Below, piece after piece: positions 18,657 to 30,600 of a stretch of 64,000 nt of DNA (within the stretch, counting starts at the first letter, position 1; every line of letters starts with the position of its first letter). The notes below the pieces were generated by a model. That model was not told the origin of the DNA, searched no databases, and saw only the letters and a program-made list of their open reading frames with translations. This DNA is from Plazaster borealis (lineage: Eukaryota; Echinodermata; Asteroidea; Forcipulatida; Labidiasteridae). The stretch is from contig CM037473.1 in the NCBI GenBank assembly GCA_021014325.1, positions 15,004,696-15,068,695 on the forward strand. Direction: 5' to 3'. The position numbers and the translations under genes were made by a program.

Positions 18657-21600
18657 CTGGAAAATAAGGAAATAAAGAGTTATGAAAATGCTATTGACAA
18701 AACCTTCTTGTATTTGGAGAACCGTAGGTGAATTGTGACATGATTTTAAACTTGAAACAGATTCATCAGGATTGCTCAAAATCATCAATGTGAAAATAGG
18801 TTCTATTGTACGAATCCAAGAAAATAATACTTGTAGTACTCACTCGAAATATTTCAGTTTCTCTGATCTTATGTTTCTGTTAGAAAGCCACAAATGTTTT
18901 GGTTTTGAATGTACTACCATGAAAAGGCTTGGCAACTTCAAAGGTTTGGCTGTGCTGTTTGGCTGGGATGTTCTTAAACTTAACCCCACAATCCTCCAAA
19001 TTTGAACTGCATGTTTTGTTTTTATTTCTTAAATTCTTTTGGACTGAGGACTGCACTGGTAAATCAATTGACATGGGATCAGGAATACCACCATAATCAG
19101 AGGGTGAGTGTGGATTTTGTTGGAGTGAGGAAGGATCCTAGAATATCACTCAACAAGGGAGACGGTCAGTCCAACAACCTTTTGCAGTTCTTTGTATTGA
19201 ACTGGACCTAATTTCTTAGCACTGCTTACCACAGAATTCCACGCTTACCGTGCCCTGTAAAGCAGAATTGGGTGACAAGCGGAAAAGCAGTGCCCAGGGC
19301 CTAACTGCAAAGAGCTGCCTAAACAAATTTCTTTGCAAAGCAAAATATGAGTGGGGCACTACTTGCAACAATGCAAACTTCATTGAAATTTCGCTGGTAA
19401 CCTGTTTCTTCTAAGCAAGATTTTTCTGCACTTAGTAAGTTTTTGTGCTTACAAGCTTTACAACATTAGGCCCAGATCTGTACATGAAATACTGGAATTT
19501 GTAACCTTACCTTTAGATTAAGGTTCAAAATACCAGTGCTTTAGTGCTGCCAGTGCTTCATGGCTCCAGTGCTTCGTGGGTTTCGAATCAAGGTTTTAGC
19601 CAGGATTTTGTAAAAGGGTGTCCAAATTTGCTGGAAATTTGAAAACTGGGTGTCCAAATTGTTCACTTACAATACAGAACATGTAAATGACAGATAAAAC
19701 AGGGTGTCCAAATTTAAAACAGGGTGTCTAAAAGACACCCAGACACCCCTCTGGCTAACACTATGCTTGGGTTTGAATCCCACCCGAATAATATGCCTAT
19801 GGATTTTTTTTCACATGACTGGGGTATATAGTGCTTTACACACACTGGTGTATGGGTAAAACCAAATTATATTCTTTATCCCAATGTAAATTTAACATCT
19901 ATTAAATCGTTGCGGTACCCGTTGCTAAAATAGATGATTCGGACTGCCTCTACATGTAGCTACTGGGCAATCTCAGTGGTCTAGTGGTAAGACATCTGCT
20001 CTAGAATGGCAAAGGTCGAGGGTTCGAATCCCACGCGAATAATATGCATGTGGATTTTTTTCACAGGACTCGGGAAAGTACTGAGTATACATTGCTGTAA
20101 ACACATCAGTGTATGGGTAAAAACCAAATAATATTGTTACCTTTAGTGTGATTATTATATCTAATGGGAAGGTGTTGTGATCATCAACGACATCAAGGTA
20201 GTCTTGGTAAAGGAGTTGAGTCTGTTCTTGGCAATCGTGGCTGGAATCACCACTCAGATAGGCAATGAGGTAGATTGTCTGCCAGCCGTTGGCCACATAC
20301 CCTGATTGTTAGACAGTTAACAGAAATAATCAGAGTGAAAGTTTGGTATTAAAGGTATTGTACAGGATTTGTAAGGGCAAAAAAACATCCTTGTTTAATT
20401 TGTGTCTGAAAGCTTACTGATTATGAAGTTCATACTAGAACCTTGTTTTTTTCCTGGGAAATATTTCCCTCTGAAATGAAGTCATGCAAGAAAACTGTTT
20501 CTGAAAACCTTTTAGTCTGAAAGCTGACTGATTATGAAGTTCATAGTCGTACTAGAACCTTGTTTTTTCCTGGGAAATATTTTCCTCTGAAATGAAGTCC
20601 TGCATGAAAACTGTATCTGAAAACCATTTTTTAAAAACGCAACCACTGATTTCGGTTGTTCCAACCAAAATTAAGGACAATGTGTTAACATACGGAAAAT
20701 TGTGCAGTTTTTTAAAACTATTTTCTTCTGATTCATACAACGGATAAGCCAAATTTGTTCACAGGTTTGTTATATTTCATTTATATGGTTGATCACACAA
20801 AACATCAACACTGTCTGCTACGATTTTGTCAGCTCTACCAATCCTGTAAAATACCATTAATTGCCATAGTCGAGCCGTCTAGTACACTATATTTAAGTTT
20901 TGTTATTCACAGAGTGTGGGTTCGAATCCCAGCCTGGCTTGTCCATCAATGCTTGTGTCCTTGAGCAATACCCTATAGTTTCTGTGGTCTTTGGTTGGGA
21001 CGTAAAACTGTAGGTCCTGTGTACTAGGATAGGTAATGCACGTCAAAGAACCCAGAACACTTAGCATGGAAGAGTAGGGGTTTATACCTCTGTGCTCCTG
21101 GTTCCCCCCTTGTCTACAGGTTTATTCAGGCTTCTGAGTTAATGGTGATTAAAGGCACTGAACACGTTTGGTAATTGTCAAAGACCAGTGTTCTCACTTG
21201 GTGTATCCCAACATATGCATATAATAACAAGCCTGTGAACATTTTGGCTCAATTGGTCATCTAAGTTGCAAGAAAATGATGAAAGAAAAAACACCCTCTT
21301 TGTACAAATTTGTGTGCTTTCAGATAGGAAAAAAAGGTTTCTTGCAAGAAGTCTTTTATTATTTTAGTGACAAATTACCTCTTTCTCAAAAGCTACGTTA
21401 CTTCAGAGGGAGTCGTTTCTCACAATGTTTTATACTATCAACAGCTCTCTGTTGCTCGTTACCAAGTATGTTTTTATGCTAATATATATTTTGAGTAATT
21501 ACCAAACGTGTACAGTGCCTTTAAGTTCACTTTCTCGGTTTCATTACCAGAAATTAATCATAGTAATAACAATTTACGTGTACACCTATAGCTGCTAGCT

Positions 21601-24600
21601 CCTGTTAAGCATTCACCTTTGCAACACTGCAGCAAAAAAGACAGACAGTTCAACCACGGCCAACCCCTTGTAACTGCTGTCATTACTCTAGTGTGATGCA
21701 CCCATTTGGTAGTCAAATCACGTATCGTGGTCTAGTGATCTACATATAGTTCTAGTGCTAGGTATGGCATAAATTGACAGGCAAAATGATGGTAGGGTAC
21801 TTCAGCGGAAGTCTGCATGGTTTATGTATTGAGGCCCTTTGCTTTTCAGAATCACCAAATTATGCCACTTCAGTTCATACAGTCCAATCTTGTGCAGTGG
21901 ACACTATTAGCCACATGTAAAGTGTAGGATCAGAGGATGGTTTGTTTTCATATTTGTGTTGAAATACATTTTTACTAAATGTATTTTTAAAAGAATTGTA
22001 AGAAAGTACTACAACTTGAAAATGAAGGGTTTAAGAACTTAATGGTCACGTTACTTGAGGCAGTTTGTACAGGCAACACAGAGCCCAATTTCATAGAGCT
22101 GCTTCATAAGCAGGAAATATTGCTTAAACATTTTCTGAAAAAGCTGGACACCAGTCATAGATGGTACATGTGTCATTGTATTTATGCTGGTAACCTTTTT
22201 TCTGGTACTCATAATTTTGCAGTGCTTTCATAGCCACTGTTTGTGCTTAAAGCAGCTCTTTGAAAATGAGCCAAGTCACCATAGTAGGCTGTGTTTAGAG
22301 CCTACACTAGTGCATAATTTCAAAGCCAGGGCTCGAATTTTACACTGGACCACAAGCTCGAGGCCCTCAGGACTTGACAAGCCCGGTGGTCTTGTGGAAT
22401 TTTTTTTCAATTAAATAATAATACCTCACTGTAATAAAAAAAGTAAATGATGTCCAACTGTTGACTTTGAGTCTGGTACCGGTACAATGTATCATGCAAT
22501 TCTGTTGAGTATCAAAGTATAAATAAATCTTCTCTAGTGCTTGTTCAAATAAAAAACAGTTTACATAAACTTTGTAGAATTTCTTTCTCATTTAAATTCT
22601 GGCCTTGTAAAACAAATTCTGGTCCGGTAAACATTTTGAGCGACAAGCCCTGCGGTCTTGTGGAATTTTACCCCAAATTCGAGCCCTGAAAGCGCTCCTT
22701 CAAAGCACAAAAAGTGGTTTAGCACAAAAATGTTGCTTACCAGAATAAGGATACCAGCCAAAATAGCATGTCACAAGCACGATCTGTGACTGGTATCCTG
22801 CTCTTTTTTACTTAGCAGGAAATTGTTAAGCAATTTTGCTCCTTAAGCAGCTCTATGAAAGTGAGCCCAGTCCAGAGAGATTAACAGTTCTACCATGAAT
22901 CTCTTCTAGTGTCTCTCCACAATACAAGGTTTTAATTTCGACTCAACAACATACAGCTTGAAAAAAAATGATGTCCACAAACCTAGGTTTTCAATGTCTG
23001 GTTGGGCATCCGGGCTGACAATGTCGTAGGTGACTATCCCTCCATTCAGAGTTCTGCTAAGTGTGAGCGCTTGGATGGAGTCCACCACTAGACCAGTATC
23101 TATAAGATCAACCTTCCAGCTGATTGATGCCTCACGGTGACCAGACTTTCTTGTCAGATAAACCTGCAGAATTTGAAGCCACAAAGAAAGAAAAAAAGAA
23201 ATCAAGAAAGAGATTCTTCTAGGTTTCGAACTGAAGGCCATCGCCAACCTGGCCATGTTTCAAATTTATAGGAATTTTTCATTTAATGACCTTTTGGTAA
23301 TTACAGATGTGAAATTGCAATTAATGACCTTATAGCACTGAGCGGACAATATGGAACTCTGACAATATCTTCACGTGAGAAACTACCCCTCTCTGATCAT
23401 GATCATCATCATAATAAAAGCTTTTCAACCCTTTGATCTGCCCTGGAGGAAGATGCATTACAAAGATGTGGCTGAATACGTACATAACATCTGAAACATG
23501 GTCAAGGTGAAGACGCTAAATGTATAATCCAATGTGTCCATGCCATTGTGCACCTACAACCTTCAAAGGATGCTTTCATGTTGTATTGCCAGATTCTACG
23601 GTTGAACTGAATCGTGCCACGGCTTTTCACGGAGATTGAACAAAATGCCAAGATAGATATCATCATACGCGCAGTTCTTTTGATGTTTTTAATATTAGTC
23701 TCGGTACTCAGTGACTAGAGAAATACATTCCAGGGGCTTGCAATAATTCCCATGTAGGTTGTCTAGTGTGATCGGACGTAGAATAATGTAGTTTCAATTG
23801 TGGCTTGCTATGACTGCAAATTTAGAATGAGGACATGGATTAGAGTGTTACAGCATTCAGCACAAATCAGTGCATTCCAATAGACCTTGATCACACTGAA
23901 AGCTGGAATTTCATTTTTGAGAGGGCGAGGCAATTTTCATTTTGCAAAGGGCACTTCCATTGAAAAATCTTGAAAGTCTACAGGAAACTTTTAAAGGGGC
24001 ACCAAGGCCAAGACCAGGGGCAACAGAGGCCATCATGGCCGCCGGGGTCTCCGTGTAATTCCAGGCCTGACACTGCAGCCATCTTTGTTAGATTCCCTGT
24101 GTACACAATGACACTGATAGTCTTAAGTCTTCATTTAAAAAGTAACCAGACTGTTTTCCCTTTGAGCCTCAGTTTGGTTACACTGGTTTGAATGGGAGAA
24201 AAACAAGATGGTTACAACATGATAAAGGTCTATAACATTGAAAACTCAAGAAATAAACTGCTGATGGTTAAGGAAGTCGGGGGGGTTGGCAGGGAGGGGG
24301 GTTCATTATGTGCATGGCATGTGTTCAACCTTGACATTTTAACAATGGATCACTTTGATTGTGTTTAGCTTTGACATTATTACATTATACAGCTGTTTCT
24401 GCTGATTATGCTACCAGATAACAGATTATCACACTTTCAATTAACAATAACACACATGATCAACCAACTGTGACATTTTCATCAATTATTTTGTTTTGGG
24501 GGTCAGGGATGTTTTGCACTATTTATGTGTTATTAAAGGGAGTTTATACTTTTGGTAAATTTCAAAGACCAGTATCCTCACTTGGTGTATCCCAACATAA

Positions 24601-27600
24601 ACATGAAAAAACAAACCTTTAAAAGTTTAAGCTCAATCAGTCATTGCAATCACCAGAAAAAAAGTGGGGAAAAACCTTAAGTGTTTTCACTGTTTTCAAA
24701 CATCGAGTTTTCGACTCATGAGATCAAAACTAATTGTTTTACTCATTTCTCAAAAACTACAGCACCTCAGCCAGTAATATTTCAAGGGAAGCTTTCTATC
24801 ATCATTATCTTTAAACCATGTAAGTTTAATGCAAATCTGTGAGCTTTTCTGTTTTGTGTTTTACCAGAAGTAGAGACCCTTTAAGATGAAGGCTCTCACT
24901 AGCTTAGATCCGTATAGTTACTTGTATGCCCGGATGAATATTGTCACATGTTTACATAAGATGTTATTAATGCGTATCCCAATTGAAATGTCCACAAAAC
25001 TGCAGAGCTTCTTCAAATTTATCTCGAATAGGGGGGCATATGATTCAAAGAAGAATCGCTTATAAAATTGCTGTGGGACGAGGGATGATAGGACGTGTGT
25101 GTGTGTGTGTGTGTAATTTCTCCCCACCACTTCAAATTGAGCTTGTGTATGCATTGCTGTGGACTTGGGTATCAATTCATTCTTAGTGATGACATGAGAG
25201 GTATGCTCAAGTGTTCACATAATGACACCTTATCTGCCACTTGAATCTATACGGGTAGATATTACATTCGTTAGTTATCATTGCATTCATAAATTGACCT
25301 GCATACATTTTTTGAAAAGTGAAATCAGTTGTGTAGTGACAGACATACTGTTCCATCTTGATCTACGCATTCACATGGAGTGCTGATCAAGTTGAAAAGC
25401 TTGAACATTATATGTTGCTTAAAAAGTGTTTTGCTAAGCAACAATTAGCCTGGTACCAGTTACGAACAATTATATGTCCCAGGTTTTTTTGGTTGGTAAT
25501 CCGTTTCTGCTAAGCTGAAGTTTTCCAAGCTCAGCAATTTCATGAGCTATAGTTGAAAAATCAGTTGTATAGTTACAGACATACTGTTCTATCTTGGACT
25601 AAACATTCAATTTATGTTTAAACTTCAATTTCCTTTCATTGACTATTCCGCAATGCTGCATAGTCCCCAATTGTATACATTTAATTTTACTTAAACATGT
25701 TTTATCATATTTTTATGAACTTTTATGTTCGCCCATTTACTATCATCATAACCAAATAAAAATTGACTATTCTGCAATGCTGCATAGCTCCCATTTGTAA
25801 AAATTTTATTTTACTTATACATTTTTTCCCCATATTTTTTATGAACTTTTATGTTCACCCATTTACTAACATCATAACCAAATAAACATTGACTATTCCG
25901 CAATGCTGCATAGCTCGCAATAAAATTTGTCAAAAAAAATAATTTTATTTACACCTTTTTTCATATTTTTATGAACATGTTCACCCATTTACTAACATCT
26001 TAACCAAATAAACAAGGGTCTTAATGGAAATTTGCTGATTTCAAATTTTGTATCTTATAAGTCATTGACAATGGCACGTTCACTGTCTACCAAACTCCCT
26101 AAATATTCTTTCTTCATGAGTTAACCACGTATATAGTGACATCAGTCACTGTATATATTTCCCTTGAGGAGATGTTATTTATAATAACATACTTTTTTTT
26201 TCTTTTTTCTTGTGAGGTATTTTTAACAGAATTGCGCAGTGTGGCCATGCAGTCAAATTTAACAATGTTCGTTTACAGTGCATAAAACATGACGTATGCG
26301 TTGGCCATGACAGTGTGAGACAATTATCCACTGACTTAATTGAGTTATAATGATGTATGCTTTTAGTGTATCAAAGAGAGACAGAGCATAAACATGCCGT
26401 CTGCAAAACCTCGCCTCCGGTTAACAAACTATACTCATAGCAAGTGAGTGATAAGTGATCGCGTGTTTCGCTCAATAAATAGTCCATGTTTGCACAAGAC
26501 AAAATTTGTTGCACTTCTCTGGTAATTTTCCCCAAATGTTGTCATCGAACATAGACAAGTGCACTAATGGGAACTCGGATGTGTTAATAATATTATAGAA
26601 TAATTAACTTGCAAACAGAATCTCAGATCGATGTTCTACTGAAGACCAAGAAGAGCATAATTATTAATAAGTAAGATGTTGAGTTGTTAGACAACCACCG
26701 GTTATTTACAGAACCACTACAAAATCATGATTGCTGGACTTTACCTTTAATAAATTTTGAACCTTGATCAAAGAAACTTAAAGGGAGCATCGTTGTTTTT
26801 AAGAGAGGAAATTAATTCCCATCCACTACTTTTAAGAGAGGAAATTAAATCCCATCCACTACTTTTAAGAGAGGAAATTAATTCCCATCCACTACTTTTA
26901 AGAGAGGAAATTAATTCCAATCCATTACTTTTAAGAGAGGAAATTAATTCCCATCCACTACTTTTAAGAGAGGAAATTCATTCCCATCCACTACTTTTAA
27001 GAGAGAAAATTAATTCCCATCCACTACTTTTAAGAGAGGAAATTAATTCTCATCCACTACTTTTAAGAGAGGAAATTAATTCCCATCTACTACTTTTAAG
27101 AGATGAAATTAATTCCCATCCACTACTTTTAAGAGAGGAAGTTAATTCCCATCCACTACTTTTAAGAGAGGAAATTAATTTCCATCCACTACTTTCAAGA
27201 GAGCACCATTGTTTTTAAGAGAGGAAATTAATTCCCATCCACTACTTTTAAGAGAGCACCGTTGTTTTTAAGAGAGGAAATTAATTCCCATCCACTACTT
27301 TTAAGAGGGCACCGTTGTTTTTAAGAGAGGAAATTAATTCCCATCCGCTACTTTTAAGAGAGCACCATTGTTTTTAAGAGAGGAAATTAATTCCCATCCA
27401 CTACTTTTAAGAGAGCACCGTTGTTTTTAAGAGAGGAAATTAATTCCCATCCACTACTTTTAAGAGGGCACCGTTGTTTTTAAGAGAGGAAATTAATTCC
27501 CATCCGCTACTTTTAAGAGAGCACCGTTGTTTTTAAGAGAGGAAATTAATTCCCATCCACTACTTTTAAGAGAGGAAATTAATTCCCATCAGCTACTTTT

Positions 27601-30600
27601 AAGAGAGGAAATTAATTCCCATCCACTACTTTAAAGAGAGGAAGTTAATTCCTATCCACTTCTTTTAAGAGAGGAAATTAATTCCAATCCACTACTTTTA
27701 AGAGAGGAAATTAATTCCCATCCACTACTTTTAAGAGAGGAAATTCATTCTAATCCACTACTTTTAAGAGAGGAAATTAATTACCATCCACTACTTTTAA
27801 GAGAGGAAATTGATTACCATCCACTACTTTTAAGAGAAGAATTTAATTCCCATCAACTTCTTTAAACAGAGGAAGTTAATTCATATCCACTATTTTATGA
27901 GGAAATTAATTCCCATTCACTATTTTTTAAGAGAAGAAATTAATTCCAATCAACTACTTTTATGAGAGCAAATTTAATCCCCATTCACTACTTTTATTAA
28001 AGAGAAGACAATATTTCCCATCCACTACCTTTTGAGAGAGGAAATTAATTCCCACCCACTACTTTTATGAGAGGAAAGTAATTCCCACTCAGCAGGCCTA
28101 CTTTTCAATACAAACACCATTTCTACCCAACTGTTAAAATTTCAACAAACTCAGTAGTTACGTTTTTTATGAAAATAATGGATTTTTAGGGCTTATTTAG
28201 ATTATGACAATCAAAATAAGCAGCGGTGATTTGTAAGTTTTTCAAATGCCATTTCCTTGACTTCTACAGTATTTTAAATTCTTCCCTTGAGGATTAGATG
28301 TCTTGCACTTTATAAAAGTGAGCTTTCAGACTGAAAAAACAATTAACTTGTGTTTAAAGTAACTATCACTCAGTCGTGTTTTCCTGTATACAGTGTTGAA
28401 GATCCAGCACGGCCCTTTCAGTAGAACTTCCTGAACTATAGATGTAAGGGATTTGATGCTGATTGTTATGATGCAGACTACACTATTGTATTAGTCTCCC
28501 ACATAGACCATGTAACCTGTGACATCAGAGCCACAGAGCCTGATGGACATCCTGCAGGCACAATTATTTATACACAGCCCAATGGAAGAACACATACAAT
28601 CTTATATATGGAGATTGCACTGTCTGACTTGTATCAACTTTTGATATGAAGAAAGGGGGCACATCTCAAAACTTGTTCAGCTGTTACTTGTATAACTCTA
28701 AAATTTATGTGGAAATTGTGAATGTGACACAAAATGTAAAATTTCCCATTATGACCAGTGTAGTATTGTCTGCCAGAAAGGCCCTGGATTGTACAAGGTC
28801 AATCCTTTTGAAAAAACGATGGTTACAAGGTATATAGTTACTCCAGTGTGATTCCCCCACCACATGGGCATCTGTGTCCCCCACACTAAGGCATCTGTCC
28901 CCACATCTTTAAAGTTGCCTCTTGAAGTCAAGGAGCTGCAGTGCCAATTCCCAAGAACCCCACCTATGTTCAGTTCACACTCCAAATGCAGTTCACACTG
29001 GAAAAGTGCACACTCAGTATGCTAACCCCGAGTTATCTCGCTTAAACCACCTGCTATTTCGAAGAGAGTGAAAAGAAAGTATAATCGTGTACTCGGGTTT
29101 ACAGCCATTTACTTACTTACTTACTTAGATTGATGGGAATGAATAGGTTAAACCTTTATGACCCCATATCCAATTTCTTTCCAGTATTTATCAATTCGGT
29201 TTTTGAACAGGTTAGTTGAGGCTGCGTTCACCACATGTGAAGGGAGGTTGTTCCATTCGGAAATAACTCTGATGGAGAAGAAGTTTTTCCTGCAGTTCAG
29301 CCCTCTCTTAAGTCCTGGTTTGCAAAGTTTTTGGTTAGGACCCCTGACTTTGAGAAGGTTGTCATGTCTCTGGAAAAGCTTGCTCTCCTCAATTCCTTCC
29401 AAGCCGTTTAAGATTTTGAATACCTCAATCAAATCGCCTCGTAGTCTTCGTGCTTCCAGTCTGTACAAGTTTAAATCTTGCAGTCTTTCTGTGTATGTTT
29501 TGTTTTTCGTTTTTGTTGTTCATGTGTTTTGATAATTCAGTCTGTATTCTCGTATACCTCCTGGTATTTAGGGTATAGCTCCTAATATCCCAAATGATTT
29601 TCCTCAATTGAAACTGAACATTTTCTACACTCGTCTCTCTATACAGATTTCTCTTTCTTTCTTTTGCTGCAGTGACCTTTTGAGAAATTCTTCGGTTTCA
29701 TCAACCGAAAGACATACACAAACAAAATTAACACTGTGGACATTAATTTCCCCCAACCCTTACCATCTCTTCTTCCTGGACATGTCTGTCGATATTGACG
29801 GCGGCGTAGACGCCATTGTCCCATCCTTGAATAGCGGCCGTTGCAGACCCGAGCCTGTAGTACGCATCGTCCCAGGTGTGGTAGCGTAGGTGGAATACTT
29901 GTCGTTCTATCTCACTCGCTGTCAGCGTAAAGACGTGACTCTTTGGCAGCAGCTACAGAAAATAATAGTATTTTCTGTATTTATTAATATAGTGTAATGA
30001 TACATCGTTGTTTAGGGAAGAAGACAAAGTGAATGTTGCATCGCGTGATTTTTCACAGAAAGATTAAAAAAATAGAAAAAAATTCCTCCAATGGAATGTT
30101 GACAGATGATGCTGTTTCAAAACATAAAACATAAAATACATTTGCGTAGTATGCCAGGCACGATGCACAAACGAAAAATTTTAAAAAGGCAAAAACATGT
30201 ATCATTTTATTGATATCAATTTAAGGTCTTTCCTTTGTCCCTCTAACTTAACACTCTCCATAGACTAAGCGCATGAAAAAGGGTGAGGGCAAAACAATAC
30301 AAAGGATTCCAATGTGAGGAAAGCATTGTTCCCTTTGTGTTCCTTTGTTCTACTGTCCCCGCTCTTCTGATAATACCATGACAAAATTATGTACTTGTAT
30401 AAATTGCAATTGCTGGTCGTGAGCTATTGTCAGGTCCCGACAATTATCCATTTCTATATTATTTTAACTGTAATAATCGTTGGCACATTGTTCATTGTCT
30501 CAAATGAAAGTTTACAACTTTCTGAACTATAAAAGAAAACAGCTACCTGCTATTTCAATATAGGCCTACCACTACCACGGCAAAAGAATTGGGCGATGCA

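Larger units (their letters stand above)
18657..20140 (-). other. PAW gene intron 5, repeat-filled
   Basis: Holds a short family-C-like element (about 19206-19302), a fragment of its AGCACAAA/CTTACAAG subfamily near 19310-19475, and two S1 SINEs. The span 19600-19750 has three copies of GGGTGTCCAAATT-type repeats. Confidence 0.5.

Noticed and set aside
18060..18788. Single 242-codon gene starting MMILSNPDES
   Set aside because: The first ~50 codons precede a good acceptor (CTTATTTTCCAG) and the end passes a consensus donor. Only the middle 190 codons are exon, in phase with the PAW exons.
19983..20035. tRNA gene suggested by a good B box GGTTCGAATCC
   Set aside because: The acceptor stem does not pair and the same head with a fixed tail recurs several times, so it is a tRNA-derived SINE.
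26757..27218. 153-codon ORF (LLLREEINSHP repeats)
   Set aside because: It is the in-frame reading of a 33-bp minisatellite. Later units of the same array break the frame, and there is no splice or promoter context.
26786..28092. CRISPR-like array
   Set aside because: Units are contiguous with no unique spacers, and the genome is eukaryotic.
29148..29468. Host protein-coding gene in this frame
   Set aside because: Matches the reverse transcriptase C-terminus of a LINE, with a frameshift and a (TAAG)n tail.
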